A stretch of 64,000 nucleotides of DNA from Streptococcus gordonii (GTDB lineage: Bacteria; Bacillota; Bacilli; Lactobacillales; Streptococcaceae): NCBI RefSeq assembly GCF_001553855.1, contig NZ_LQWV01000001.1, positions 62,001 through 126,000 on the forward strand, written 5' to 3'. Below the pieces are notes generated by a model. That model was not told where the DNA came from. It did no database searches and saw only the letters and a list, made by a program, of their open reading frames with translations. The position numbers and the translations under genes are program-made. Shown here piece by piece: positions 45,463-55,723 of the stretch (position 1 is its first letter; each line of letters begins with the position of its first letter).

Positions 45463-46182
45463 ATGATTGAGATACAAAACCTAAGTGTCAGCTATCAGGG
45501 CCAGCTGGCATTAGATAAGGCAAACGTAACTATAAAAGGCCCTACTATTACAGGAATTATCGGCCCAAACGGGGCTGGAAAATCCACCCTTATTAAAGGT
45601 TTATTGGGAATTGTCGACCACCAAGGCCAAGCTTTACTGGATGGTCAGCCCTTAGACAAAGAACTAAAACGAATTGCCTACGTAGAACAAAAAATCAATA
45701 TTGACTATAACTTTCCTATCAAGGTAAAAGAGTGTGTTTCTCTTGGGCTTTATCCTAAGATAAAGCTTTTCCAAAGATTAAAGACTTCTGACTGGGACAA
45801 GGTCAACCAGGCTCTAAAAATCGTTGGTTTAGAGGATTTTGCTGAACGTCAAATCAGTCAACTGTCTGGCGGTCAATTCCAACGGGTCTTGATTGCGCGC
45901 TGCCTAGTCCAAGAAGCGGATTATATTTTCCTTGATGAGCCTTTTGTTGGGATTGACTCGGTCAGCGAAGAGATTATTATGAAAACACTCCGTCAGCTAA
46001 GAAAAGACGGGAAGACGATTTTGATTGTCCACCATGACTTGAGCAAGGTGGTCGCTTATTTTGATCAGGTCTTGCTACTTAACAAAAAAGTCGTCGCTTT
46101 CGGATCAACCGAGAGTACCTTCACCAAAGAAAATATGCAGCAGACCTACGGCTCTCAGCTCTTTATGAATGGAGGTGCCTAG
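45463..46182 (+). CDS. psaB: manganese ABC transporter ATP-binding protein
   Basis: 239-residue ATPase (PsaB/ScaC/SsaA orthologue). Walker [10 protein letters not shown], signature [15 protein letters not shown], Walker [13 protein letters not shown], switch His in IVHHDLS. GGGGGTGAT precedes the ATG at 45463; earlier in-frame starts lie between promoter and RBS and are rejected. First gene of a three-gene Mn-import operon controlled by a Mn-responsive operator. Confidence 0.95.
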
Positions 46183-46183
46183 G

Positions 46184-47020
46184 ATGATTCAGGAATTTAT
46201 TCAAGGCTTACATGACTTTCATTTCCTGCAAAATGCTTTGATTACAGCCATTGTGATTGGAGTGGTGGCCGGTGCCGTTGGCTGCTTTATCATTCTGCGG
46301 GGCATGTCACTCATGGGGGATGCCATCTCTCACGCGGTGCTGCCCGGTGTGGCCCTGTCTTTTATTTTGGGGATTAATTTCTTCATCGGTGCCATTACCT
46401 TTGGCTTACTAGCTTCCATTATTATCACTTATATCAAGGGCAATTCTATTATCAAAAGTGACACGGCTATCGGAATTACTTTTTCTTCCTTCCTGGCTCT
46501 GGGGATCATTTTGATTAGCGTTGCCAAGAGTTCGACCGACCTCTTCCATATTCTCTTTGGGAATATCTTGGCGGTACAAGACCTTGATATGTGGATTAGT
46601 ATTGGCGTGGGTATTTTGGTGCTGCTGGTCATTAGTATTTTCTTCAAGCAACTTTTGCTGACGTCCTTTGACCCGCTTTTGGCCCAAGCTATGGGAATGA
46701 AGGTTAATTTTTACCACTATTTGCTGATGATTCTCTTGACTTTGGTTTCTGTCACAGCTATGCAAAGTGTCGGAACGATTCTGATTGTGGCCATGCTGAT
46801 TACACCAGCTGCGACAGCCTATCTCTATGCCAAGAGTCTCAAGACCATGATTTTATTGTCATCTGCCTTGGGGGCTGGTGCATCTGTTTTAGGCCTCTTC
46901 ATCGGTTATAGTTTTAATGTTGCAGCAGGTTCTAGTATCGTTCTAACCTCTGCCCTGATCTTTTTGGTTTCATTTTTTATCGCACCAAAACAGCGGTATT
47001 TAAAAAGAAAAGTAAAATAA
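46184..47020 (+). CDS. psaC: manganese ABC transporter permease
   Basis: 278 residues, about eight spans, ABC-3 family. Conserved RGMSLMGDAISHAVLPGVA near residue 40 and VGTILIVAMLITPAATAYL near residue 200. The GGAGGT of its ribosome binding site is inside the ATPase gene, whose stop is one base before this ATG. Forms the membrane channel for Mn2+ delivered by the lipoprotein. Confidence 0.95.
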   Translation: MIQEFIQGLHDFHFLQNALITAIVIGVVAGAVGCFIILRGMSLMGDAISHAVLPGVALSFILGINFFIGAITFGLLASIIITYIKGNSIIKSDTAIGITFSSFLALGIILISVAKSSTDLFHILFGNILAVQDLDMWISIGVGILVLLVISIFFKQLLLTSFDPLLAQAMGMKVNFYHYLLMILLTLVSVTAMQSVGTILIVAMLITPAATAYLYAKSLKTMILLSSALGAGASVLGLFIGYSFNVAAGSSIVLTSALIFLVSFFIAPKQRYLKRKVK

Positions 47021-47041
47021 TATATTTATGGAGGATTTCCA

Positions 47042-47974
47042 ATGAAAAAATGTCGTTTCTTAGTTCTGCTTTTGCTGGCTTTTGTCGGCCTAGCAGCCTG
47101 CTCTAGTCAAAAAAGCAGTACTGACTCTAGCTCTTCCAAGCTAAATGTCGTTGCAACCAACTCAATTATCGCAGATATCACCAAGAATATCGCTGGCGAT
47201 AAAATCAATCTGCACAGTATTGTCCCTGTCGGTCAAGATCCGCATGAATATGAGCCTCTGCCCGAAGATGTCAAAAAGACTTCTAAGGCTGACCTCATTT
47301 TATACAACGGTATCAACCTTGAAACTGGTGGTAATGCTTGGTTCACTAAATTGGTAGAAAATGCCCAGAAGAAAGAAAACAAGGACTACTATGCTGTCAG
47401 TGAAGGCGTTGATGTCATTTACCTAGAAGGCCAAAATGAAAAAGGAAAAGAAGATCCTCATGCTTGGCTAAACTTGGAAAATGGGATCATCTATGCGCAA
47501 AATATTGCCAAACGCTTGATTGAAAAAGACCCTGACAATAAGGCTACTTACGAGAAAAATCTCAAAGCTTATGTAGAAAAGCTAACTGCATTGGATAAGG
47601 AAGCCAAAGAGAAATTCAACAACATCCCAGAAGAAAAGAAAATGATTGTGACCAGTGAAGGTTGCTTCAAATACTTCTCTAAGGCCTACAATGTGCCATC
47701 GGCCTACATCTGGGAAATCAACACCGAAGAAGAAGGGACTCCAGACCAAATTAAAAGCTTAGTTGAAAAACTGCGCAAGACCAAAGTCCCATCTCTCTTT
47801 GTCGAATCAAGTGTAGACGACCGTCCGATGAAGACTGTTTCTAAAGACACAAATATCCCAATCTACGCTAAAATCTTCACTGACTCAATCGCTGAAAAAG
47901 GCGAAGATGGAGACAGCTACTACAGCATGATGAAATACAATCTGGATAAAATTTCTGAAGGATTGGCCAAATAA
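47042..47974 (+). CDS. psaA: manganese-binding lipoprotein (PsaA/ScaA/SsaB)
   Basis: 310-residue surface lipoprotein of the cluster A-I family. Signal peptide with lipobox LAAC at residue 20. The four metal ligands are recognisable: His in DPHEYEP, His in DPHAWLN, Glu in TSEGCFKYF and Asp in KIFTDSIA. Needed for Mn uptake and, in oral streptococci, linked to adhesion and endocarditis virulence. GGAGGATTTCC precedes the ATG. Confidence 0.96.
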   Translation: MKKCRFLVLLLLAFVGLAACSSQKSSTDSSSSKLNVVATNSIIADITKNIAGDKINLHSIVPVGQDPHEYEPLPEDVKKTSKADLILYNGINLETGGNAWFTKLVENAQKKENKDYYAVSEGVDVIYLEGQNEKGKEDPHAWLNLENGIIYAQNIAKRLIEKDPDNKATYEKNLKAYVEKLTALDKEAKEKFNNIPEEKKMIVTSEGCFKYFSKAYNVPSAYIWEINTEEEGTPDQIKSLVEKLRKTKVPSLFVESSVDDRPMKTVSKDTNIPIYAKIFTDSIAEKGEDGDSYYSMMKYNLDKISEGLAK

Positions 47975-47978
47975 TAAC

Positions 47979-48007
47979 AAAAGGTTAGGAAGCAATCCTA
48001 ACCTTTT
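47979..48007 (+). terminator. terminator of the Mn transporter operon
   Basis: AAAAGGTTAGGA / TCCTAACCTTTT with a 5-base loop and U-run, 5 bases after the lipoprotein stop. Confidence 0.92.
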
Positions 48008-48123
48008 TATGCAAAGAAAAAATTGGGCTGAAATGTAGGCGTTCTCAAATTTCCAGTCAAATTATTCGAAAAAAATACTTATTCGGAGTACAATGAAGCT
48101 ATCAAACATGAATGGAGACTTTT

Positions 48124-48615
48124 ATGACAACTTTTCTTGGAAATCCTGTAACCTTTACTGGAAAACAACTACAAGTCGGTGACACAGCCCATGATTTTAG
48201 CCTGACAGCAACGGATCTATCAAAGAAAACTCTGGCTGACTTTGCTGGCAAAAAGAAAGTTCTGAGCATCATCCCATCTATCGATACTGGTGTCTGCTCG
48301 ACTCAGACTCGTCGCTTCAACCAAGAACTCTCTGACTTGGACAATACCGTTGTTATCACAGTTTCAGTTGATTTGCCTTTTGCACAAGGCAAGTGGTGCG
48401 CTGCTGAAGGCATTGAGAATGCTGTTATGCTATCTGACTACTTCGACCATTCTTTCGGTCGCGACTACGCTGTCCTCATCAATGAATGGCACCTTTTGGC
48501 CCGCGCAGTTCTCGTTCTGGATGAGAACAACACTGTGACCTATGCCGAATATGTCGACAATATCAACACTGAACCTGACTATGATGCGGCAATAGCAGCA
48601 GTAAAAAACTTATAA
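48124..48615 (+). CDS. tpx: thiol peroxidase
   Basis: 163-residue atypical 2-Cys peroxiredoxin (PsaD in pneumococcus). Peroxidatic Cys in [16 protein letters not shown] and resolving Cys in [11 protein letters not shown]; PSIDTxxC is the Tpx signature. Reduces H2O2 and alkyl peroxides with thioredoxin. Start at 48124 follows GGAGACTTTT. TACAAT at 48089 is a possible own -10, and the terminator between psaA and tpx suggests separate control. Confidence 0.95.
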   Translation: MTTFLGNPVTFTGKQLQVGDTAHDFSLTATDLSKKTLADFAGKKKVLSIIPSIDTGVCSTQTRRFNQELSDLDNTVVITVSVDLPFAQGKWCAAEGIENAVMLSDYFDHSFGRDYAVLINEWHLLARAVLVLDENNTVTYAEYVDNINTEPDYDAAIAAVKNL

Positions 48616-48622
48616 TCATCAC

Positions 48623-48648
48623 GACCACTCAAACTGAGTGGTCTTTTT
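48623..48648 (+). terminator. terminator of tpx
   Basis: GACCACTCA / TGAGTGGTC with a 3-base loop and five U. Confidence 0.92.
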
Positions 48649-48762
48649 ATGTCTAATTTTGAAAAAAGAGAGTCTGAAACTTTTGTTAGAACTGATCCTA
48701 AGATTATTTCTTTCTCACTTACGAAACAAAGCTTCTTAAGATCTGACACACTACAAAAGAAA

Positions 48763-48786
48763 ACTCTCCCTGTCACCAGAGAGAGT
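48763..48786 (-). terminator. terminator of hutI
   Basis: Minus strand ACTCTCTCTG / CAGGGAGAGT (one G-U pair) capped by a GTGA tetraloop, then TTTTCTTTT. About 30 bases after the hutI stop. Confidence 0.8.
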
Positions 48787-48815
48787 CTGAAAAATACGAT
48801 TCGTTTTTAGAAAGC

Positions 48816-50081
48816 TTAAACAATTCTTCCTTGATCGACAACTAGTTTTCCTGCCTTGTAGACCTGATGGGTCAGGTTAGTCGCAAAGAAATAAAGTGGA
48901 TAGTCAATATTCTTAGCATCTAGGATGGTAATGTCAGCCTGCTTGCCAGTATCAAAGCTACCAATCTTATCTTGACGGTTAACTGAGTAGGCCGCATTGA
49001 TGGTTACAGCGTTGAGGACTTCCACTGGCGTCAGACGCATCATAAAGCAGCCCAGCTGCATAACGAACTGCAGGTTAGCTGTCGGACAAGAGCCTGGATT
49101 GCTGTCGGTGGTCAGGGTAATAGCCATACCAGCTTCCAGCATCTTGCGGGCTGGTGCATAGGTATCTTCCATCAGACTGAAGGTAGTTGCCGGCAGAAGA
49201 TTCCCGATAACCTTAGCTTCTGCCATCTTGCGAATACCTTCGTCTGTCGCCATCATCAAGTGTTCCGCACTGGTTGCTCCTAGCTCAGCCGCTACATCTA
49301 CCCCACCAATAGACTCGATTTCATCAGCATGGATACGAAGCTTGAAGCCCATTTCCTTAGCTTTAGAAAGTAAGTAGCGTGACTCGTCAGCTGTAAAGAC
49401 GCCTTTTTCACAGAAAATATCACAGAACTCAGCTAGATTTTCTGCTTTTACCCGAGGCAGCATTTCCTCAACGATGAGTTCCAGATATTCCTGAGAACGT
49501 CCTTTATATTCTGGTGGAACGGCGTGGGCAGCCATAAAGGTTGAAACTAGGTCAATATTATGGTCACGGTCCAAAGCTCCAACAACATCTAGCTGACGCT
49601 TCTCTGTTTCCCAATCTAAACCATAGCCACTCTTGGCCTCAACCGTTGTCACCCCATGAAGCAACATATAGTCCAATAACTTCTTAGATTTATCGTACAG
49701 ATTTTCAAAAGAAGCTTCTCGCGTTGCTCGAACTGTACTGAGAATTCCGCCACCTTGAGCAAGAATTTCCAGATAAGGAACACCGGCTAATTTCTTGGCA
49801 AATTCATGCTCCCGGCTACCGCCGTAGACTAAGTGAGTATGACAGTCAATCAAGCCGGGCGTAGCAATCTTACCCTCATAAGACTGGATCTTAGTATCCG
49901 GTCCAATCAGACTAGCATCTGGTTCTCCGCTGCCTACAGCTAAGATTTTGCCGTCTTTGACTGCAATGTAGCCGTCTTCTAACACTCGAGCTTCCTTCAT
50001 CTCCGCTCCGAAAAGGGGATGCCCAAGATCGTTAGGACAAAAGACTTGATTAAAGTGAGTTAATAGTAAATCAGCAGTCAT
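48816..50081 (-). CDS. hutI: imidazolonepropionase
   Basis: Third enzyme of histidine breakdown, 421 residues: opens 4-imidazolone-5-propionate to N-formimino-L-glutamate. Amidohydrolase metal site [10 protein letters not shown] near residue 80, further His in RIHADEIE and AEHLMMA, catalytic Asp in [22 protein letters not shown] precedes the ATG. Divergent from hutU; the only hut gene on the minus strand here, with its own promoter and terminator. Confidence 0.96.
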   Translation of the reverse strand: MTADLLLTHFNQVFCPNDLGHPLFGAEMKEARVLEDGYIAVKDGKILAVGSGEPDASLIGPDTKIQSYEGKIATPGLIDCHTHLVYGGSREHEFAKKLAGVPYLEILAQGGGILSTVRATREASFENLYDKSKKLLDYMLLHGVTTVEAKSGYGLDWETEKRQLDVVGALDRDHNIDLVSTFMAAHAVPPEYKGRSQEYLELIVEEMLPRVKAENLAEFCDIFCEKGVFTADESRYLLSKAKEMGFKLRIHADEIESIGGVDVAAELGATSAEHLMMATDEGIRKMAEAKVIGNLLPATTFSLMEDTYAPARKMLEAGMAITLTTDSNPGSCPTANLQFVMQLGCFMMRLTPVEVLNAVTINAAYSVNRQDKIGSFDTGKQADITILDAKNIDYPLYFFATNLTHQVYKAGKLVVDQGRIV

Positions 50082-50127
50082 GTTTCTTCCTCCATTTTAT
50101 TTCTAACATTTTTACTTGCTTTTCATC

Positions 50128-50156
50128 ATAATACACTATCGTCAAATTATAGTCAA
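50128..50156 (-). promoter_or_regulatory. hutI promoter
   Basis: Minus strand TTGACT (50151-50156), 17-base spacer, TATTAT (50128-50133). Confidence 0.75.
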
Positions 50157-50207
50157 AAGCTTTTAAAAAATAGGAAAAATTCTTTTTTTCTATTTTATGT
50201 TTTTTTC

Positions 50208-50237
50208 TTGACTTTTTATGGACGGGGGTCTTATAAA
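50208..50237 (+). promoter_or_regulatory. hutU operon promoter
   Basis: TTGACT (50208-50213), 18-base spacer, TATAAA (50232-50237), then GGAGG just ahead of the hutU ATG. The two divergent hut promoters are ~50 bases apart, so one regulator could govern both. Confidence 0.7.
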
Positions 50238-50285
50238 ATAAGGTCGAAACATATTTTATACTTGACTTAATAAGGAGGAATCTTC

Positions 50286-52316
50286 ATGTCATACTTTAGT
50301 GAAAATGAAATTGCAGCAGCAATGACCGTCAAATTAGACGATGTCTTGCCTGAAAAAACGGTTTTCCAAGAAGGCATCCGCCGTGCACCTGACCGGGGCT
50401 TCCGTCTCACTCAGGCGCAAACAGAAATCGCTCTAAAAAATGCTCTTCGCTATATTCCAAAAAAATTCCACGAAGAAGTGATTCCAGAATTTCTGGAAGA
50501 ATTGAAAACTCGCGGACGGATTTATGGTTACCGCTGGCGTCCAAAAGAACGTATCTATGGTAAACCAATTGACGAGTATAAAGGAAACTGTACCGCAGCT
50601 AAGGCTATGCAGGTCATGATTGACAACAACCTGAGCTTTGAAATCGCCCTCTATCCTTATGAATTGGTTACTTATGGGGAAACTGGATCTGTCTGCGCTA
50701 ACTGGATGCAGTATAATTTGATTAAAAAATATCTGGAAGTGATGACCGACCATCAAACTTTGGTTGTAGAATCTGGTCACCCTGTTGGTCTCTTCAAATC
50801 CAAACCAGAAGCTCCACGTGTTATCATCACCAACGGCCTCTTAGTCGGCGAATACGACAATATGAAAGATTGGGAAATTGCAGAAGAAATGGGTGTCACC
50901 AACTACGGTCAAATGACAGCCGGCGGTTGGATGTACATCGGCCCACAAGGTATCGTCCATGGTACTTTCAATACCCTCCTCAATGCTGGACGTTTGAAAC
51001 TGGGTGTAGCAGATGATGGTGATCTAACCGGCAAACTCTTCATCTCTTCTGGTCTAGGTGGTATGAGTGGAGCTCAAGGGAAAGCAGCCGAAATTGCTAA
51101 AGCTGTGGCAATCGTAGCTGAAGTAGACCAATCTCGGATTGAAACTCGTCACTCCCAAGGCTGGATTAGTCAATTAGCCGAAAGTCCAAAAGAAGCAATC
51201 GAGCTAGCTCAGAAAGCTCTGGAAGCTGGTGAATCAACTTCCATTGCCTACCATGGTAACATTGTAGACCTCTTGGAATACGTCAACGAGAACAATATCC
51301 ATGTAGATCTACTATCTGACCAAACTTCTTGCCACAATGTCTACGACGGTGGCTACTGTCCGGCTGGTATCAGCTTTGAAGAACGGACTCGCCTCCTAGC
51401 TGAAGACAAGGAAAGTTTTGCTAAGCTGGTTGACCAAACCTTGGAACGTCACTTCAAGGCAATCAAGACCTTGACTAGCAACGGTACTTACTTCTTTGAC
51501 TATGGTAATGCCTTTATGAAGGCAGTCTATGACTCTGGCATCAAGGAAATTTCTAAGAATGGCTTTGACGATAAAGACGGCTTCATCTGGCCATCTTATG
51601 TAGAAGATATCATGGGTCCAATGCTCTTTGACTATGGTTACGGTCCTTTCCGTTGGGTATGTCTGAGCGGTAAGCACGAAGACCTAGTCGCTACTGACCA
51701 TGCAGCTATGGAAGTGATCGACCCTAACCGCCGCTACCAAGACCGTGACAACTACAACTGGATCCGCGATGCTGAGAAGAACCAGTTGGTTGTTGGAACC
51801 CAGGCTCGGATTCTCTACCAAGACTGTATGGGACGCGTCAATATCGCCCTCAAGTTCAATGAATTAGTCCGCGAAGGTAAGATTGGTCCTGTCATGATCG
51901 GCCGTGACCACCACGACGTATCTGGTACTGACTCTCCATTCCGTGAAACTTCTAATATTAAAGATGGATCTAATGTTACTTGCGACATGGCCGTGCAATG
52001 TTATGCTGGTAATGCTGCTCGTGGTATGAGTCTAGTAGCTCTCCACAACGGTGGCGGAACTGGTATCGGTAAAGCGATCAACGGAGGTTTTGGCTTGGTT
52101 CTAGACGGTAGTGAACGTATCGATGAAATCATTAAATCTGCTATCGCTTGGGATACAATCGGAGGAGTTGCTCGTCGTAACTGGGCACGTAATGAGCATG
52201 CTATTGAGACAGCTATCGAGTACAACCGTCTCCACCAAGGCACAGATCACATCACTATTCCATACTTAACTGACGAAGATTTGGTCAAAGAATCTGTTAA
52301 GAAATTGTTCGAATAG
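50286..52316 (+). CDS. hutU: urocanate hydratase
   Basis: 676-residue NAD+-dependent urocanase, second step of the pathway (urocanate to imidazolonepropionate). Recognisable family blocks are NWMQYNLIKKYLEVM, MTAGGWMYIGPQGIVHGT, SGLGGMSGAQGKAA (NAD site), DQTSCHNVYDGGYCPAG and DHHDVSGTDSPFRETSNI. It is of the longer Firmicutes type (~676 versus ~555 residues). AAGGAGGAATCTTC precedes the ATG. First gene of the main hut operon. Confidence 0.96.
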   Translation: MSYFSENEIAAAMTVKLDDVLPEKTVFQEGIRRAPDRGFRLTQAQTEIALKNALRYIPKKFHEEVIPEFLEELKTRGRIYGYRWRPKERIYGKPIDEYKGNCTAAKAMQVMIDNNLSFEIALYPYELVTYGETGSVCANWMQYNLIKKYLEVMTDHQTLVVESGHPVGLFKSKPEAPRVIITNGLLVGEYDNMKDWEIAEEMGVTNYGQMTAGGWMYIGPQGIVHGTFNTLLNAGRLKLGVADDGDLTGKLFISSGLGGMSGAQGKAAEIAKAVAIVAEVDQSRIETRHSQGWISQLAESPKEAIELAQKALEAGESTSIAYHGNIVDLLEYVNENNIHVDLLSDQTSCHNVYDGGYCPAGISFEERTRLLAEDKESFAKLVDQTLERHFKAIKTLTSNGTYFFDYGNAFMKAVYDSGIKEISKNGFDDKDGFIWPSYVEDIMGPMLFDYGYGPFRWVCLSGKHEDLVATDHAAMEVIDPNRRYQDRDNYNWIRDAEKNQLVVGTQARILYQDCMGRVNIALKFNELVREGKIGPVMIGRDHHDVSGTDSPFRETSNIKDGSNVTCDMAVQCYAGNAARGMSLVALHNGGGTGIGKAINGGFGLVLDGSERIDEIIKSAIAWDTIGGVARRNWARNEHAIETAIEYNRLHQGTDHITIPYLTDEDLVKESVKKLFE

Positions 52317-52342
52317 GAAAAACTTGTCCCCCAACTTCTGAA

Positions 52343-52369
52343 CTGAGCTAGATCTCACATCTAGCTCAG
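52343..52369 (+). other. stable hairpin between hutU and ftcD
   Basis: CTGAGCTAGAT / ATCTAGCTCAG, an 11-bp perfect stem with a 5-base loop, without a following U-run. More likely an RNA processing or stability element that sets hutU apart from downstream genes than a terminator. Confidence 0.5.
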
Positions 52370-52431
52370 CTGGAAGTTCCACTTTATCTACTTTGTAAAT
52401 TTTAATAACATATAACACGAGGTAATATCTT

Positions 52432-53331
52432 ATGGCAAAAATTGTTGAATGTATTCCTAACTTTTCTGAAGGCCGCAACCAAGCGGTCATTGACGGTCTA
52501 GTGGAAGTAGCTAAGAGCGTGCCAGGCGTAACACTTTTGGACCACTCTTCTGATGCCAGCCACAACCGCAGCGTCTTTACCCTGGTCGGTGACGATCAAA
52601 ACATTCAGGAAGTTGCCTTTCGTTTGGTCAAATACGCTTCTGAAAATATTGACTTGACTAAGCACCAAGGCGAACACCCTCGTATGGGCGCAACAGATGT
52701 CCTGCCTTTTGTACCGATCAAGGACATCACAAGTGAGGAATGCGTAGAAATTGCGAAGACCGTATCTGAGCGGATCAACCGTGAGCTCGGTATTCCTATC
52801 TTCCTCTATGAAGATGCAGCGACTCGTCCAGAGCGTAAGAACTTGGCTAAGGTTCGTAAAGGACAGTTTGAAGGCATGCCAGAAAAACTCTTGGAAGCTG
52901 ACTGGGCGCCAGACTATGGTGAAAGAAAGATTCACCCAACCGCTGGTGTCACTGCTGTTGGTGCTAGAATGCCGCTCATCGCCTACAACATCAACTTGGA
53001 TACAGACAATCTAGAAATTGCCAACAATATTGCCAAAATCATCCGTGGATCAAGCGGTGGTTACAAGTACTGTAAAGCGATCGGCGTTATGCTGGAAGAC
53101 CGCAACATTGCTCAGGTTTCTATCAACATGGTCAATCTGGAAAAATTCCCACTCTATCGTGTCTTTGAAACTGTTCGCTTTGAAGCTAAGCGCTACGGAG
53201 TTGGAATCCTCGGCTCAGAAGTCATCGGTTTGGCTCCAGCCAAGGCTTTGATTGACGCAGCAGAATACTATCTTCAAATCGAAGACTTTGACTACGGCAA
53301 GCAAGTTCTGGAAAACCATTTGCTGGGCTAG
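52432..53331 (+). CDS. ftcD: glutamate formimidoyltransferase
   Basis: Transfers the formimino group of formiminoglutamate to tetrahydrofolate, 299 residues; equals the N-terminal half of mammalian FTCD. Motifs CIPNFSEGRNQ, the catalytic region HQGEHPRMGATDVLPFVP and PTAGVTAVGARMPLIAYN. The cyclodeaminase half is a separate gene directly downstream. CACGAGGTAATATCTT is the ribosome binding region. Confidence 0.95.
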   Translation: MAKIVECIPNFSEGRNQAVIDGLVEVAKSVPGVTLLDHSSDASHNRSVFTLVGDDQNIQEVAFRLVKYASENIDLTKHQGEHPRMGATDVLPFVPIKDITSEECVEIAKTVSERINRELGIPIFLYEDAATRPERKNLAKVRKGQFEGMPEKLLEADWAPDYGERKIHPTAGVTAVGARMPLIAYNINLDTDNLEIANNIAKIIRGSSGGYKYCKAIGVMLEDRNIAQVSINMVNLEKFPLYRVFETVRFEAKRYGVGILGSEVIGLAPAKALIDAAEYYLQIEDFDYGKQVLENHLLG

Positions 53332-53345
53332 GAGGACTGAAACCT

Positions 53346-53972
53346 ATGAAATTAGTAGATTTAAGTTTGACAGAATTTGCCCAAGTCCTAGGCTCAGATG
53401 CTCCTGCACCAGGAGGTGGCTCTGCCGCTGCTCTTTCCGCAGCAAACGGCATTTCCCTGACTAAGATGGTCTGTGAATTGACCCTTGGTAAGAAAAAATA
53501 CGCAGAATTTGAAGCAGAAATTGTTCAAGTACACGCAGAAAGTGCTCGACTCCAAGAAAGCCTGCTCGCAGCTATTGACAAGGACACTGAAGCCTTCAAT
53601 CTAGTCTCCGCCGTCTTTGATATGCCTAAGGAAACAGAGGAAGACAAGGCTGCCCGTCGGGAAGCGATGCAACAAGCCCTCAAGGAAGCGACCAAGTCAC
53701 CTTATGGCATGATGGAAGACATCTTGGCTGCCCTGCAAACAACTCAAAAGGCCGTCGGCAAATCCAACACCAATGCTGCCAGCGACCTGGGAGTCGCAGC
53801 TCTGAATCTAAAGGCTGGCCTGCAAGGGGCTTGGCTCAATGTCCTCATCAACCTATCAGGTGTCAAGGACGAAGCATTTGTCGCAGACTACCGCAGCAAG
53901 GGTGAAGAACTCCTACAAAAAGGCTGCTCTCTAGCAGATGAAATTTATCAAGAAATTTTGAAAGTCGTCTAA
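53346..53972 (+). CDS. fchA: formimidoyl-tetrahydrofolate cyclodeaminase
   Basis: 208-residue FTCD C-terminal-type enzyme: 5-formimino-THF to 5,10-methenyl-THF plus ammonia. Hallmarks are [26 protein letters not shown] near residue 15, the Asp in [11 protein letters not shown], and [16 protein letters not shown]. Fourteen bases after ftcD with GGAGGACTGAAACC upstream. Together the two genes feed histidine carbon into the folate pool. Confidence 0.95.
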   Translation: MKLVDLSLTEFAQVLGSDAPAPGGGSAAALSAANGISLTKMVCELTLGKKKYAEFEAEIVQVHAESARLQESLLAAIDKDTEAFNLVSAVFDMPKETEEDKAARREAMQQALKEATKSPYGMMEDILAALQTTQKAVGKSNTNAASDLGVAALNLKAGLQGAWLNVLINLSGVKDEAFVADYRSKGEELLQKGCSLADEIYQEILKVV

Positions 53973-53981
53973 TAGATAAAC

Positions 53982-54017
53982 GGAAGAGAAGTCCACTCTC
54001 TTCCATGAATGGACTTC
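53982..54017 (+). other. overlapping alternative hairpins in the fhs leader
   Basis: GGAAGAG (53982-53988) pairs with CTCTTCC (53998-54004), and GAAGTCCA (53988-53995), which lies in that loop, pairs with TGGACTTC (54010-54017). The two stems share a base and interleave, so they form either a pseudoknot or a switch just ahead of the fhs ribosome binding site. Confidence 0.45.
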
Positions 54018-54037
54018 CTTTCTCAAGAGGTAACAAT

Positions 54038-55711
54038 ATGGTTTTATCAGATATTGAAATTGCGAATTCGGTTCAAATGAAGCCCATCAAAGAGGTGGCA
54101 GAAAAGCTAGGAATTGCTGAAGATGCCTTGTCTCTTTATGGAAATTACAAGGCAAAAATCAGTGCCGGTCAGCTGGAAGCCTTAAAAGACAAGCCAGACG
54201 GCAAACTGATTCTCGTGACAGCTATTTCTCCGACACCAGCTGGAGAAGGCAAGACAACGACTTCTGTCGGATTGGTTGATGCTCTAGCTGCTATCGGTAA
54301 AAAAGCCGTTATCGCTCTGCGGGAGCCTTCACTCGGACCTGTCTTTGGTATCAAGGGTGGAGCTGCTGGCGGTGGTCACGCTCAAGTTGTACCGATGGAG
54401 GATATCAACCTCCACTTCACTGGTGACTTCCATGCCATCGGTGTTGCCAACAACCTGCTGGCGGCCCTCATTGACAACCACATCCACCATGGCAATGCCT
54501 TAGGCATCGACTCTCGTCGCATCACTTGGAAGCGGGCAGTGGATATGAATGACCGGCAGCTGCGCCACATCGTGGACGGCTTGCAGGGCAAGGTCAATGG
54601 TGTTCCGCGTGAGGATGGATTTGACATTACAGTTGCTTCTGAGGTTATGGCTATTCTCTGTCTGTCAGAAAATATTACTGACCTCAAGAACCGTTTGGAA
54701 AAGATTATCATTGGCTACAGCTTTGAAGGTAAGCCAGTAACTGCCAAGGACTTGAAAGCTGGTGGCGCTATGGCTGCTGTGCTCAAAGACGCCATCCATC
54801 CAAACTTGGTTCAAACTCTGGAACAAACACCAGCCTTGATTCACGGCGGACCTTTTGCTAACATTGCTCACGGCTGTAACAGTGTCCTAGCTACTAAGCT
54901 GGCTCTCAAATATGCCGACTATGCAGTTACAGAAGCTGGTTTCGGTGCTGACCTAGGTGCTGAGAAATTCATCGATATTAAGTGTCGTACATCTGGTCTT
55001 CGTCCATCGGCTGTAGTTCTGGTCGCTACCATCCGCGCTCTCAAGATGCACGGTGGTGTGGCTAAGAGTGATTTGGCTGAAGAAAATGTCCAAGCCGTTG
55101 TAGATGGTCTACCAAACTTAGAAAAACATTTGGAAAACATTCAAGATGTTTATGGCCTGCCAGCAGTCGTTGCCATCAATAAATTCCCGCTGGATACCGA
55201 AGCAGAATTGCAAGCAGTTTATGATGCCTGCCAAAAACGGGGAGTTGATGTCGTGATTTCTGATGTCTGGGCAAATGGCGGAGCCGGCGGTAAAGAGTTG
55301 GCTGAAAAAGTCGTTGAACTGGCCGAAGGAGACAATCACTTCCAATTTGTATATAATGAAGAGGACTCCATTGAAACCAAGTTAAACAAGATCGTTACCA
55401 AGGTCTACGGAGGTAAGGGCGTTCGCCTGACTCCTGCCGCTAAACGCGAGCTCAAACAACTAGAAGAGCTGGGCTTCTCCAACTATCCTATCTGTATGGC
55501 CAAGACTCAGTACTCCTTCTCAGACGATGCTAAAAAACTTGGAGCGCCTAAAGACTTTGTTGTGACTATCAGCCAGCTTAAAGTTTCTGCTGGTGCAGGC
55601 TTCATTGTTGCTCTGACTGGTGCAATCATGACCATGCCAGGGCTGCCTAAGGTACCAGCAAGCGAAAAGATTGATGTTGACAAAGACGGAAATATCAGCG
55701 GTTTGTTCTAA
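54038..55711 (+). CDS. fhs: formate-tetrahydrofolate ligase
   Basis: 557 residues, the standard length. ATP site [21 protein letters not shown], then [36 protein letters not shown], the Fhs signature. Interconverts formate and 10-formyl-THF; within this operon it could run in reverse, releasing formate and making ATP from the one-carbon unit of histidine. Start at 54038 follows AGAGGTAACA; an in-frame ATG at 54005 lies inside the leader hairpins. Confidence 0.96.
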   Translation: MVLSDIEIANSVQMKPIKEVAEKLGIAEDALSLYGNYKAKISAGQLEALKDKPDGKLILVTAISPTPAGEGKTTTSVGLVDALAAIGKKAVIALREPSLGPVFGIKGGAAGGGHAQVVPMEDINLHFTGDFHAIGVANNLLAALIDNHIHHGNALGIDSRRITWKRAVDMNDRQLRHIVDGLQGKVNGVPREDGFDITVASEVMAILCLSENITDLKNRLEKIIIGYSFEGKPVTAKDLKAGGAMAAVLKDAIHPNLVQTLEQTPALIHGGPFANIAHGCNSVLATKLALKYADYAVTEAGFGADLGAEKFIDIKCRTSGLRPSAVVLVATIRALKMHGGVAKSDLAEENVQAVVDGLPNLEKHLENIQDVYGLPAVVAINKFPLDTEAELQAVYDACQKRGVDVVISDVWANGGAGGKELAEKVVELAEGDNHFQFVYNEEDSIETKLNKIVTKVYGGKGVRLTPAAKRELKQLEELGFSNYPICMAKTQYSFSDDAKKLGAPKDFVVTISQLKVSAGAGFIVALTGAIMTMPGLPKVPASEKIDVDKDGNISGLF

Positions 55712-55723
55712 TAAATACCAAAA

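Noticed and set aside
48644..48762. Possible gene or sRNA between tpx and hutI
   Set aside because: The stretch is bounded by terminators of two convergent genes; no promoter, ribosome binding site or stable fold of its own was seen.
52498..52935. 145-codon open frame opposite ftcD
   Set aside because: Fully inside ftcD on the other strand with no start signal or known motif.
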